NCBI RefSeq assembly: GCF_014844055.1
Contig: NZ_CP062167.1
Span: forward strand, 248,001 to 312,000
Direction: 5' to 3'
DNA length: 64,000 bases
Source of the DNA: Aureimonas sp. OT7
GTDB taxonomy: Bacteria > Pseudomonadota > Alphaproteobacteria > Rhizobiales > Rhizobiaceae
A program made the position numbers and the translations under genes. Position 1 is the first letter of the stretch. Each line of letters opens with the position of its first letter. The notes under the pieces were generated by a model. It was not told where the DNA came from. It did not search any database and saw only the letters and a program-made list of their open reading frames with translations. Shown piece after piece: positions 48,014 to 58,000 of the stretch.

Positions 48014-48751
48014 TCAGGCGCCAGGCGGCGCCGTATCCTGTTTTTCGGCATCCTTGCGGCCGCCCGGATGGGCCGCCAGCGCACGAAACCATTTGCGGTG
48101 ATGCCGCCATGCCCAGCCGCCGCTGACGGTGCCGCGCGTCATCGCGCTCATCGTGCCGGCAACCCAGACCGAGGCATAGACGTGCATGATCCACAGGCAG
48201 ATGATGGCGATGGCCGCCAGCGAATGCACCATGATGGCGATCCGCCGCACCGGAATGCTGAGCATGGAGGCGAAATAACGCTCCCACACCATCAGCCCCG
48301 AAACGATCAGCACGACGATCAGCACCGACATGCCCCAGAAGACCAGCTTCTGACCGGCATTGTACTTGCCGACTTCCGGCAGCTTTTCCTCGTGCCCGCC
48401 CAGCACGTCGCCGATCTGCGCCACCCATTGCGCGTCCTCGCGGCGCGGCAGGTTGAGGCGGAAGAAGCGGATGAACAGGATGGAGAAGGACACGAACAGG
48501 ACGACGCCGATCCACGGATGGATCGCCCTCGTCCACTGCCCTCCGCCGAACAGCGCCGTCAGGAAGAAAAGCGACGGGTGAAACAGCGCAAGACCCGATA
48601 TCGCCAGCAGGATAAGGCTGACGGCCGTGATCCAGTGATTGATGCGCGCGGCCCGCGTGTAGCGGCTCACGACCACCTGCGGCCGACGCCGCAGCCTGTC
48701 GCCGCCATCGATCTCGGCGATGCCCGGATCGCGGATGGGTTCAACCGTCAC
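48014..48751 (-). CDS. fdoI: Formate dehydrogenase gamma subunit, cytochrome b
   Basis: This 245-residue inner-membrane cytochrome b556 has four hydrophobic helices. The first follows [24 protein letters not shown], where the His is a probable heme ligand; others lie near [18 protein letters not shown] and [23 protein letters not shown]. It transfers electrons from the beta subunit to quinone. The start is GTG 48751, overlapping the beta subunit stop by 11 bases. The C-terminal tail ([18 protein letters not shown]) is soluble. Confidence 0.94.
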   Translation of the reverse strand: MTVEPIRDPGIAEIDGGDRLRRRPQVVVSRYTRAARINHWITAVSLILLAISGLALFHPSLFFLTALFGGGQWTRAIHPWIGVVLFVSFSILFIRFFRLNLPRREDAQWVAQIGDVLGGHEEKLPEVGKYNAGQKLVFWGMSVLIVVLIVSGLMVWERYFASMLSIPVRRIAIMVHSLAAIAIICLWIMHVYASVWVAGTMSAMTRGTVSGGWAWRHHRKWFRALAAHPGGRKDAEKQDTAPPGA

Positions 48752-49706
48752 GTGAGCGGCCCTCCCCGCCTTCGGCCTCGTTCACATAATCGCGTGCCGC
48801 TTCGTCATCCTCGCGGCTGACCTTGTTGCGGCCCTTGATGGCGATATGGAGCACGCCGGCCATCGCGGCAAATCCCATGGCTGCGAGGCCGGCATACTTG
48901 GTAACGCCTTTCCACGCCTCGACCAGCGGGCTGATGCGCGGGTTGTCCGGCAGGTTGGCGTAGATATGCGGCTTGTCGGCGTGCTGCAGCACGTACATCA
49001 CATGCGTTCCGCCGACGCCTTCGGGATCGTACAGACCGGCATTGTCGTAGCCGCGCGACTTCAGGTCCTCGATGCGGCCGGCCGCATGCACTTTCATCTC
49101 CTCCTTGGTGCCGAAGACGATGGCCTTTGTCGGGCAGGCCTTGGCGCAGGCGGGACCTTGCCCGACCGCGATCCGATCGGAGCAGAGCGTGCATTTGTAC
49201 GACCGGTTGTCGACCTTGGAGACGCGCGGAATGTTGAAAGGGCATCCCTGGATGCAGTAGCCGCAGCCGATGCAGTTGTCGTGGATGAAGTCCACGACGC
49301 CGTTGGAATACTGCACGATGGCGCCGGGTGCCGGACAGGCTTTCAGACAGCCGGGGTCGGCGCAATGCATGCAGCCGTCCTTGCGGATCAGCCATTCGAG
49401 GTTTTCCGTCTCCGGGTTCACCCATTCGGTGAACCGCATGAGCGTAAAGGTTTCCGGGGTCAGGTCGTGGGGGTTGTCGTAGACGCCGACATTGATGCCG
49501 ACTTCCTCGTGCAGATTGTTCCACTCCCAGCAGGCCGACTGGCATGCCTTGCAGCCGATGCACTTGGAGACGTCGATCAGCTTGGCGACCGCCTCGAGCT
49601 GGCGCTCGGGCGTCGGCACCCGGGATGCCGAGCGCCGGATATAATCCTGCGGTCCCATCAGCATCTGGGTGTCCGGTGCGACGGGTGGGTTGACGTTGAT
49701 GGTCAT
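48741..49706 (-). CDS. fdoH: Formate dehydrogenase beta subunit, iron-sulfur
   Basis: A 321-residue ferredoxin-type subunit with four [4Fe-4S] clusters: [46 protein letters not shown] and [22 protein letters not shown] single C-terminal membrane helix ([20 protein letters not shown]) anchors it. ATG 49706 is preferred because GAGGGAGGGAAGG precedes it. It conducts electrons from the alpha subunit to the cytochrome. It starts 13 bases after the alpha subunit ends. Confidence 0.95.
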   Translation of the reverse strand: MTINVNPPVAPDTQMLMGPQDYIRRSASRVPTPERQLEAVAKLIDVSKCIGCKACQSACWEWNNLHEEVGINVGVYDNPHDLTPETFTLMRFTEWVNPETENLEWLIRKDGCMHCADPGCLKACPAPGAIVQYSNGVVDFIHDNCIGCGYCIQGCPFNIPRVSKVDNRSYKCTLCSDRIAVGQGPACAKACPTKAIVFGTKEEMKVHAAGRIEDLKSRGYDNAGLYDPEGVGGTHVMYVLQHADKPHIYANLPDNPRISPLVEAWKGVTKYAGLAAMGFAAMAGVLHIAIKGRNKVSREDDEAARDYVNEAEGGEGRSRDG

Positions 49707-49719
49707 GGCCTTCCCTCCC

Positions 49720-52700
49720 TCACGATGTCGCCGGTCCGGAGGACCGCTCGATGTTGACCAGGAACGCCTTGAATTCCGGCGTCTCGATATTGGCGTCGCC
49801 GACATAGGGCGTCAGCGAGTTGGGGCCGAAGCCCTTCTTGGCCGCGCCCATGAAGCCCCAGTGCAGCGGGATGCCCACCACGTGCACGGTCTTGCCGTCG
49901 CAGATCAGCGGTTTGATGCGCTTGGTGACGACGGCCTTGGCGAAGACCGATCCACGCTTCGACCAGACGCGGCACCAGCCGCCCTTGTCGATGCCCTTTT
50001 CCGCCGCCAGCTCCTCCGATATCTCCACGAAGAACTCCGGCTGCAGGGCGGCGTTCACCCAGACATGCTTGGTCCAGTAATGGAAATGCTCGGTCAGGCG
50101 GTAGGACGTCGCCGCATAGGGGAACTCGTCGGCGTTGCCGAACGTATCGCGATCCGATTCGAAGATCCGTGCCACCGGGTTGCCCCGGATGGCCGGCGCG
50201 ATGACGTTGGCGATGGGCGCCTCGAAGGGCTCGTAATGCGCGGGGAAGGGACCGTCCCGCATCATGCCCCGCGTGAACAGGCGCGAGACGCCTTCCGGGT
50301 TCATGATGAAGGGCCCCACGTCTTCCGGTCGTGACGTCGGCGGAATATCCGGCACGTCATATCCCGCCCAGCGCTCGCCGTTCCACTGGACCAGCGGGCG
50401 GGTCTCGTCCCACGGCCGGCCGGACACGTCCGACGAGGCGCGGTTGTAGAGGATGCGCCGGTTGGCCGGCCAGGAGAAGGTCCAGTTCGGGTACAGCCCG
50501 ACCCCGTCCGGGTCGGTATTGTCGCGCCGGGCCATCATGTTGCCCTGCTCGGTATAGGACCCCGAGAAGATCCAGCAGCCGCAGGCCGTGGAACCGTCAT
50601 CGCGAAGCGCCGCGAAGCCGGGCAGTTGCTGGCCGGCCGTCGCCACGGTCCGCGTCGGATCCGTCGGATCGGCGAGGTCGGTGACGGCATAGCCGTTCAT
50701 CTCCCGCGCAAGCTCGGCCGGGCTCGGTTCTTCAGGGTCCTCGTAGTTCCAGGTCAGGTTCAGGATCGGATCCGGGAAGACACCCCCCTCTTCCTGGTAG
50801 AGGCGCTTCAGGTACAGAAAGATCTGCGCCATGATCCAGTTGTCGCGCTTGGCGTCGCCCGGCGGGTTCTGAGCCGGCCAGTGCCACTGCAGCCACCGGC
50901 CCGAATTGACGAGCGCACCCTCGTCCTCGGCAAAGCAACTGGTCGGAAGCTGGTAGACCTCGGTCTGGATCGACGCGGTGTCGACGTCGTTATACTCGCC
51001 GTGATTTTCCCAGAACCGCGCCGTTTCCGTTTCCAGCGGGTCCATGATGACGAGATATTTGAGCTTCGACAGGGACGCTGTGATCTTGCCCCGGTTGGGG
51101 AAGGCCAGCAGCGGGTTGAAGCCCTGGCAGAAATAGCCGTGCATCTGCCCCTGCGACATCATCTCGAAGGCCCGCAGGACATCGTAGGCGGGCAGGTCGA
51201 GCTTGGGCAGGTAATCGTAGGCGAACTGGTTTTCCGCCGTGGCGGCAGACCCCCACATCGCCTTCAGGAACGACACGATGAACTTGCGATAGTTCTGCCA
51301 GTAGCTCACCTGGTTGGGGCGAAGCGGCTTGAACCCGCGCGAGGCCATATAGGTCTCGAAATCCGGTTCCTTTTCCGTGGGTATGTTGAGATAACCTGGA
51401 ATCAGATTGGACATCAGGCCGATATCGGTCAGCCCCTGGATGTTGGAGTGGCCACGCAGGGCGTTCATTCCGCCACCGCGCACCCCGATATTGCCGAGGA
51501 TCAGCTGCAGCATCGCCATGCAGCGGATGTTCTGCGACCCCTTCGAATGCTGCGTCCAGCCAAGCGCGTACATGGACGTCATGGTGCGGTCGGGCGTCGA
51601 GCACGACGCCATCATCTCCGCCACATGCAGGAACTTGTCGCGCGGAGTGCCGCAGATGCGCTCCACCATCTCGGGCGTGTAGATGGCTACGTGCTGCTTC
51701 AGGAGGTTCCAGACGCAGCGCGGATGCGTCAGCGTCTCGTCCGTCTGGGCATAGCCATCCTCGCCGATGACGTAGTCCCAGCTCTCGCGGTCGTACTCCC
51801 GCTTCTCCGGGTCGTATCCGGTGAAGAGGCCGTCGCGATACTCGAAGCCGTCCTTGACGATGAAGCTCGCATTGGTGAAGGCGCGCAGGTAATCCCACTG
51901 CACCTTGTCGTTCTGCATGCAGTAATTGATGACGCCCAGCAGGAAGGCGATGTCGGAGCCTTGCCGGATCGGCGCGTAATAGTCCGATACGGCCGCCGAG
52001 CGCGTGTAGCGCGGATCGACGACGATCAGCTTTGCGCCCCGGTTGGCCTTCGCCTCCGTGACCCATTTGAAGCCGCATGGATGCGCCTCTGCGGCGTTGC
52101 CACCCATAATGACGACCAGGTCCGTGTTACGGATGTCCGTCCACGGGTTTGTCATCGCACCACGACCGAAAGTTGGGCCCAAACTGGACACCGTGGGGCC
52201 GTGTCAGACGCGCGCCTGATTGTCGAATGCGACCATCCCTGTCGACCGCACGACCTTGTAGGTCTGGAAGGCGGTCTCGTTCGTCGTGGCGGAGGCGGCC
52301 AGGAACCCTGTCGTCGTCCATCGATTGACGGTCTGCCCGTTCGCATTGCGCTCGATGAAGTTGGCGTCGCGGTCGTTTTTCATGTGCCGCGCGATGCCGG
52401 TCAGCGCCTCGTCCCAGGAAATCTCCTCGAACCGGTCGGAGCCGGGGCGCCGCACCTTCGGTTTCGTCAGCCGCGTCGGCGCCTTGACGAAGTCCAGCAG
52501 CGCCGCGCCCTTGGGGCAGAGCGTGCCGCGATTGGTGGGATGGTCGACATCGCCTTCGATGTGGACCACCTCGGCCGACCCGTCGGCCATGTCACCCTTG
52601 GAATAAAGGATGATGCCGCAGGCCACCGAGCAGTAGGGGCAGGTGTTGCGCGTTTCCTGTGTGCCGGCAAGCCGGTAGGGCCGCAAGCCCTCGACGAAGG

Positions 52701-52800
52701 CCGCCTCGGCTTCCGAGAAGCCGAATGCGCCCAGCGTCGTCACCGCGACACCCGCGCCGGCACCCTTCAGGAAGGTGCGTCGCGAGAGCTCCATATTCAT
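49720..52800 (-). CDS. fdoG: Formate dehydrogenase alpha subunit, selenoprotein (UGA at codon 199 read as Sec)
   Basis: This 1026-residue catalytic subunit oxidises formate to CO2 in the periplasm, using a molybdenum bis-pterin cofactor and one [4Fe-4S] cluster. The Tat leader has SRRTFLKG (6-13). Cluster ligands are Cys54, Cys57, Cys61 and Cys95. An in-frame TGA at 52204-52206 splits the frame into 198 and 827 residues. Flanking residues [23 protein letters not shown] are the FdnG/FdoG active-site motif, so TGA encodes Sec199 (Sec196 in E. coli). A SECIS-like hairpin follows (52175-52206). GGAGG lies ten bases before ATG 52800. It heads the operon alpha-beta-gamma-fdhE-selA-selB. Many annotation tools would miscall it as two genes or a pseudogene. 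Confidence 0.96.
52175..52206 (-). promoter_or_regulatory. Bacterial SECIS element within the fdoG message
   Basis: Counting U of the UGA as 1, G15-G16 pair with C31-C32, U17 bulges, G18-U19-C20-C21 pair with G27-G28-G29-C30, and A22-U26 form the loop. The bulged U17 and loop G23 and U24 occupy the same places as those required for SelB binding in the E. coli fdhF element. The lower stem is less certain. The structure was drawn by hand. Confidence 0.75.
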
Positions 52801-52845
52801 TCGTCCGGTGCCTCCATGCTATCCACGTTGTAAGGCGGACCAAGT

Positions 52846-52876
52846 TTGGAAATATGCTAGGTTGTAGCTATTCCAA
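52846..52876. promoter_or_regulatory. Interrupted inverted repeat between divergent fdoG and selD
   Basis: TTGGAA-ATAT-GCTA on the left is mirrored by TAGC-TA-TTCCAA on the right across a short AGGTTG-type centre. The arms differ by two bases in the inner spacer. The 31-bp element sits in the 161-base gap between the two divergent starts, about 45 bp from fdoG and 85 bp from selD, so a regulator here could control both. No family is assigned. Confidence 0.5.
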
Positions 52877-52961
52877 TGTCAAAGCGATGGAAACGCCTCT
52901 TTCGCGCCCTACGATCACGTTTTGCGGGGCACGGATCGGTGATCCGCCGGGAGGAGCGATG

Positions 52962-54020
52962 ATGGATTCGATCGATGGCAAGGTCCGGCTGACAAGCCTG
53001 GCACATGGTGGTGGATGCGGCTGCAAGCTGGCCCCCGCCGTGTTGCAGGACCTTTTGTCGGGCATGCCGAAGGCGGGCCCATACGAAAAGCTGCTCGTCG
53101 GCACCGAAACCGGCGATGACGCGGCCGTGTGGAATCTCGACGGACAGACCGCCATCATCGCAACCACCGACTTCTTCATGCCGATGGTGGACGATCCGCG
53201 CGATTTCGGCCGCATCGCGGCCACCAATGCCCTGTCGGATATCTACGCCATGGGCGGACGTCCGATCATGGCGCTCGCCATCGTCGGCATGCCGGTGAAC
53301 AAACTGGATGCAGGCTCGATCCGGGCGATCCTGGCGGGCGGCGCGGAAGTGTGTGGCGGCGCCGGCATCCCGGTGGCGGGCGGCCATTCGATCGATTGTC
53401 CCGAGCCCGTCTACGGGCTTGCGGTCATCGGCACCGCCCGCGTCGACCGCATCCGGCGCAACGCCACCGCGCAACCGGGCGACCGGCTGATCCTGACCAA
53501 GGCGCTCGGCGTCGGAGTCTATTCCGCGGCTTTCAAGAAGGATGCTCTGTCGCCGGATGCCTATGGCGAACTTATCCTTTCGACGACGCGCCTGAACAGC
53601 GTCGGGGCCGATCTCAGCGAGGAGCCTGCGGTGCACGCCATGACGGACGTGACGGGCTTCGGTATCCTTGGCCATGGGCTGGAGATGGCGCGCGGATCGT
53701 CGGCGACGGTTGCCATCGAGGCGGGTGCCCTGCCCTTCCTGTCGCAGGCCGGGGAGTTGGCCCGGCAAGGCTTCGTCACCGGCGCATCGCATCGGAACTG
53801 GCAGTCCTACGGAGCGGATGTCGCCTTGCCGGATGGCCTGCCCGACTGGAAGCGTCATCTCCTGACCGACCCGCAGACCTCCGGGGGGCTGCTTCTCGCG
53901 GTCGATCCGGCCGAGGCCGGCCGCATACTTCTCTCCATACGCGAAGCCGGCTATCCCGCCGCCGCCGACATCGGCTCGATCCGGCGCGGGGAAGCTTGCC
54001 TCGTGGTCGAGGATGCCTGA
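52962..54020 (+). CDS. selD: Selenophosphate synthetase SelD
   Basis: This 352-residue enzyme makes selenophosphate from selenide and ATP. The glycine-rich N-terminus [11 protein letters not shown] carries the catalytic Cys19 and Lys22 (Cys17 and Lys20 in E. coli), so it is the Cys form and not itself a selenoprotein. Further motifs are [33 protein letters not shown] and the C-terminal [16 protein letters not shown] 52962 is seven bases after GGAGG; ATG 52959 directly before it is an alternative. The gene is divergent from the formate dehydrogenase operon. The open frame upstream crosses fdoG and is not coding. Confidence 0.95.
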   Translation: MDSIDGKVRLTSLAHGGGCGCKLAPAVLQDLLSGMPKAGPYEKLLVGTETGDDAAVWNLDGQTAIIATTDFFMPMVDDPRDFGRIAATNALSDIYAMGGRPIMALAIVGMPVNKLDAGSIRAILAGGAEVCGGAGIPVAGGHSIDCPEPVYGLAVIGTARVDRIRRNATAQPGDRLILTKALGVGVYSAAFKKDALSPDAYGELILSTTRLNSVGADLSEEPAVHAMTDVTGFGILGHGLEMARGSSATVAIEAGALPFLSQAGELARQGFVTGASHRNWQSYGADVALPDGLPDWKRHLLTDPQTSGGLLLAVDPAEAGRILLSIREAGYPAAADIGSIRRGEACLVVEDA

Positions 54021-54093
54021 ACCGGCACGCGGAACGAAGCAATGGGCGCCCTCGTTTCCATTGCAATTGCCCTTCGCGACGGGAGATATCGAG

Positions 54094-54471
54094 ATGAACC
54101 GCTTATCGGCCCTGCTTGCACTATCCATCCTGACGGCCATCGCCGGATCGGCTCAGGCACAGGATGCCACGCAGCGTCCGGGATGTGTGGATTTGTCGGA
54201 ACAGGGATCGGAAACCGCGCCGGCGCGCGGTCCGGATTCCGGCACTGCCCCCGGCGGTGCTGGCTCGAGCGGCTGGACGGGCGGTCTTGGCGGCTCGGAC
54301 ATCGGCACCAGCCAGCAGGATGAACAGACGGCAGGGCCGACCCCGCACCCGCCTGTCGCAAGTGGCCTGGACCCGATCGCAGGCACGACCAACGGCCAGG
54401 GACCCGCAATGCAGACACAGGAGCGGCAACCGGCCGAGGGACAGCAACAAACTACTTCTGCACCTTGTTGA
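54094..54471 (+). CDS. Small secreted low-complexity protein, unknown function
   Basis: A 125-residue protein with a clear signal peptide (MNRLSALLALSILTAIAGSAQA, cut before QDA) and a disordered mature part rich in Gly, Ser, Thr, Gln and Pro. The two Cys are in RPGCVDL and at the very C-terminus (SAPC), and could form a disulfide. ATG 54094 has GGGAGA seven bases upstream; the extended frame to 54013 overlaps selD. It begins 73 bases after selD and may be co-transcribed with it. I do not recognise the family. Confidence 0.65.
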   Translation: MNRLSALLALSILTAIAGSAQAQDATQRPGCVDLSEQGSETAPARGPDSGTAPGGAGSSGWTGGLGGSDIGTSQQDEQTAGPTPHPPVASGLDPIAGTTNGQGPAMQTQERQPAEGQQQTTSAPC

Positions 54472-54483
54472 GCAGGTAACTAC

Positions 54484-54493
54484 ACCTTAAGGT
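54484..54493. promoter_or_regulatory. Palindrome upstream of the MarR gene
   Basis: ACCTTAAGGT is a perfect 10-bp palindrome, flanked by TAAC on the left and TATC on the right, in the only AT-rich part of the gap before the MarR-family gene. It is a candidate autoregulatory site; there is no direct evidence. Confidence 0.4.
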
Positions 54494-54569
54494 TATCTTG
54501 GGTCCGGGCCATGTCGACAGGCATCCTGCTGGATAGCCGCTACAGGCCGGAAATGGAGGCCAGACGCCC

Positions 54570-55013
54570 TTGGTCGCAGACGATACGCGCTCCGATGCAG
54601 CGATTCAGGATGGTGTCAGCCGTCAGCTCCTGCGGGCTGCCGACCGGATGGTGCGCGTGCTGACCCGGCGCTTCGACCGATTTGGCATCAGCTCCGGCGA
54701 ATGGCTTGTCCTCAGCGAGTTGTCGGGCACCGAACGCATGATGCCAAGCACCCTGGCCGAGCGCCTGGCGATGAGCCGCGGCGGCGTTTCGCGGCTGATC
54801 GACCGGATGGTGGAGCGTGGACTCGTGGAGCGCACCGGCGACCAGCTCGATCGTCGCGCGCATTGGCTTTCCCTGAGCGATGCCGGCAAGGCGCTGCTGC
54901 CCCAGATCAGATCGGCTGTCGCCGAAAGTGAGGAGAGCTTTCTGGCTCCCCTTCATCCCAGCGAAGAGAAGGCGCTTCGGCAGTTGCTGGCCAAGGTGTG
55001 CCGTCAGGACTGA
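54570..55013 (+). CDS. MarR-family transcriptional regulator
   Basis: A 147-residue winged-helix regulator. The recognition region is MPSTLAERLAMSRGGVSRLIDRMVERGLVERTGD, with the wing DQLDRRAHWLSLSDAGKALL. The start is taken as TTG 54570, with GGAGG ten bases upstream; no in-frame ATG precedes the conserved helix. MarR proteins sense phenolic or oxidant ligands and repress nearby genes. Here the neighbours are a convergent indolepyruvate oxidoreductase and the upstream small secreted protein, so the target is uncertain. Confidence 0.83.
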   Translation: MVADDTRSDAAIQDGVSRQLLRAADRMVRVLTRRFDRFGISSGEWLVLSELSGTERMMPSTLAERLAMSRGGVSRLIDRMVERGLVERTGDQLDRRAHWLSLSDAGKALLPQIRSAVAESEESFLAPLHPSEEKALRQLLAKVCRQD

Positions 55014-55037
55014 GGCGGGCGCGCCTTCATCCTGCCG

Positions 55038-58000
55038 TCACTCCGCCGGTTCCGGAAGGCGGGGCTTGTCGGCTTGACGCGCCTCCAGCAGCGCCTGGGT
55101 CAGGCTGGCGCGCCTTGCGGCTGCGGCCGCGGCGCTGGCGGCCTTGACCGGGCCGAAGCCGCGGACGCTGTCAGGCAGGCTCAAAAGCTCGACCGCGATG
55201 CCGAGATCGCCGGCCTCCAGCCGCCGGAACACCATGTCGCAATCCGCTTCGTAAGTAACGATCGCTGCCCGCTCCTCCCGGCGCTCCGCACCATAGCCGA
55301 ACGGATCGAGGGCGCTGCCCCGCAGCCGCTTGCCTTTGGCCAACAACCGCATGACCGGCAGGATCCAGGGCCCGAAGTTTCGTTTGCGCGGCCGACCATT
55401 GGAATCGGTGCCGGACAGGAAAGGCGGCGCCATGTGGAAGGTCATCCGCTTCACACCGGTGAAATCCCGTTTGAGGCTGTCCGCGAAGCGCCCGTCGGTG
55501 AACAGCCGGGCGACTTCGTATTCGTCCTTGTAGGCGAGCACCTTCGCATAATTATGCGCGACGGCGCGCACCAGCTTGCCGTGCGCCCCGGCTGACGCGT
55601 CAGCCACTTGCGCGCGCCTGACCAGGTCTCGATAACGCTGGGCAAGCGCCGTATCCTGATAGTCGGCCAGCATCGCGGCACGATGCTCGATCAGCCGCTC
55701 CGTGGTCATGTCGGCAAGCGTTTCGACGGGCGGCTGACCATCGCCCGCCAATGCCGCGATGCGCTGCGGCTCCGCGGCAGCGAGACGACCCCATCCGAAC
55801 GCATCGAGATTGGCCTTCACGGCGACCCCGTTGATGCGGATCGCTTCCAGAATGGCGTTGCCCGACAGTGGCACCAGGCCCTTCTGCCAGGCGTATCCGA
55901 GCATCATGATGTTGGTGGCGATGGCATCGCCGGCCACGCGTTCCGCCATTTCGGTGAAATTCTCGAAATGGCTTCCGGGCATGACCGATTTGCCGATGGT
56001 GCCGGACACCAGCGTACGCCGGAAGTCGAAATCGGGGTCACGGACGAATTGCGCGACGGGCGTCAGATGCGTGTTGACGACGGCGCGCGTTCGCTCGTTC
56101 GATAGCAGGTTCACGCTTTCCTTCGAGGCCGCGACCACATCGTCCGCCGCGATCAGAAGATCGGTGCTGCCGCTGACGATGCGCGGGCATGTCACGTCCT
56201 CCGCCCGGCGCCCCAGGCGTACATGGCTGAGCACGGCGCCGCCCTTCTGAGCCAGACCGGCCATGTCCAGCAGCATCGGCGCCTTGCCGTCGAGATGCGC
56301 GGCCATGCCGAGGAGCGCGCCGATGGTCAGGACGCCGGTGCCGCCGACGCCGGTGATGGCGATATTGCAGACGTCCTCCAGCTCGGGCACGACCGGCTCC
56401 GGCACGGATGACAGGTCGGGCCCGCCCAAGGCGGCGCGGCGGCGCGGCTCGGCCCCCTCCAGCGTCACGAAGGACGGGCAGAAACCCTTGAGGCAGGAGA
56501 AATCTTTGTTGCACGAGCTCTGGTTGATGCGCCGCTTGCGTCCGAATTCTGTTTCCAGGGGCTCGACGGAGATGCAGTTGGATTGCACGGAGCAATCGCC
56601 ACAGCCTTCGCAGACGGCAGGGTTGATGGCGACGCGCCTGTTGGGTTCCGGCATCAGCCCGCGCTTGCGGCGGCGGCGCTTTTCCGCCGCGCAGGTCTGG
56701 TCGTAGACGATGGCCGACACGCCCGGTGCTTCCCGGATCTCCCGCATGACGGCTTCGACCTCGTCGCGCGGGCGGATGATCGCGCCGTGCGGCAATTGCG
56801 CCGGGGCGTAACGATCCGGCGTCTCGGAGACGAGATAGATCGGCGACACGCCTTCCTGCTCGAGCTGGTGGGTGATCTGGACCGGGTCCAGATGGCCGTC
56901 CACCTTCTGACCACCGGTCATGGCGACGGCGTCGTTGAAGAGGATCTTGTAGGTTGCATTGACGCCGGCCGCCACGGCCTGCCGGATCGCCAGGATGCCG
57001 GAATGGAAGTAGGTTCCGTCGCCGAGGTTGACGAAGACATGCTTCTCGTCGGTGAAGGGCGCGATCCCCGCCCAGGCCACGCCTTCGCCGCCCATCTGCG
57101 AGAACGTCTCGCTGGAGCGGCCCATCCACGTCACCATGAAGTGACAGCCGATGCCCGCCATTCCGCGAGAGCCTTCGGGAACCTTGGTCGAGGAATTGTG
57201 CGGGCAGCCGGAGCAATAGAACGGCATGCGCGCGACGGGCGCCACGGCCTGCTTTCCGGCGTCCCGCCGCCGGCGGAAATGGGCGATGCGCGCTTCGATA
57301 TAGGCCCGGTGATCGGGGTCGACATGCCCCATGGCCAGGATGTGTTCGCCGATGGTGATGGCCGCCGTGGCGACGCTCAGCTCTTCCGCCAGCGACAGGA
57401 CCGGCCTGTCCTTATGGTCGAACTTGCCGATGATGCGGGGGCGCACGTCGGCCCGCCAGTTGAACAATTGCTGCTTGATCTGGTTTTCGATGATCTCGCG
57501 CCGTTCCTCGACGACCAGGATTTCCTCCAGCCCGACCGAGAACTCGCGCACGCCTTCAGGCTCCAGGGGCCACGGCATGCCCACCTTGTACAGACGAAGG
57601 CGGGCCCGATGGGCCGTCTCCTCGTCGATACCCAGCTCCTTGAGGGCCTGCCGGACGTCTTCGTAGGCCTTGCCCGAGGCGATGATGCCAAGCCGCGCGT
57701 CTTCGGCATCCAGGGTGACGCGGTCCAGGCGGTTGGCGCGTGCGAACGCGATGGCAGCATAGGCCTTGTATGTCTGGAGGCGGTTGTCCTGGGCCCATCG
57801 GTCATCGGGAACGCGCAGGTTCAGTCCATCGGCGGGCAACTGGAAATCGCCCGGTTCGGCGAAGATGCGCCTTTCGCCCGACAGATCCACCGAAGCCGTC
57901 GTCTCGACCGTGTCGGCAATCACCTTCATGCCGACCCAGCAGCCGGAATAGCGTGACATGGCGATGCCGGCGAGGCCGAACTCCACGAACTCATGGATCG

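Noticed and set aside
49720..52800. Formate dehydrogenase alpha gene broken by an in-frame stop (pseudogene or two genes)
   Set aside because: The TGA lies exactly at the Sec position of the FdnG motif, is followed by a SECIS-like hairpin, and selA, selB, selC and selD are present nearby.
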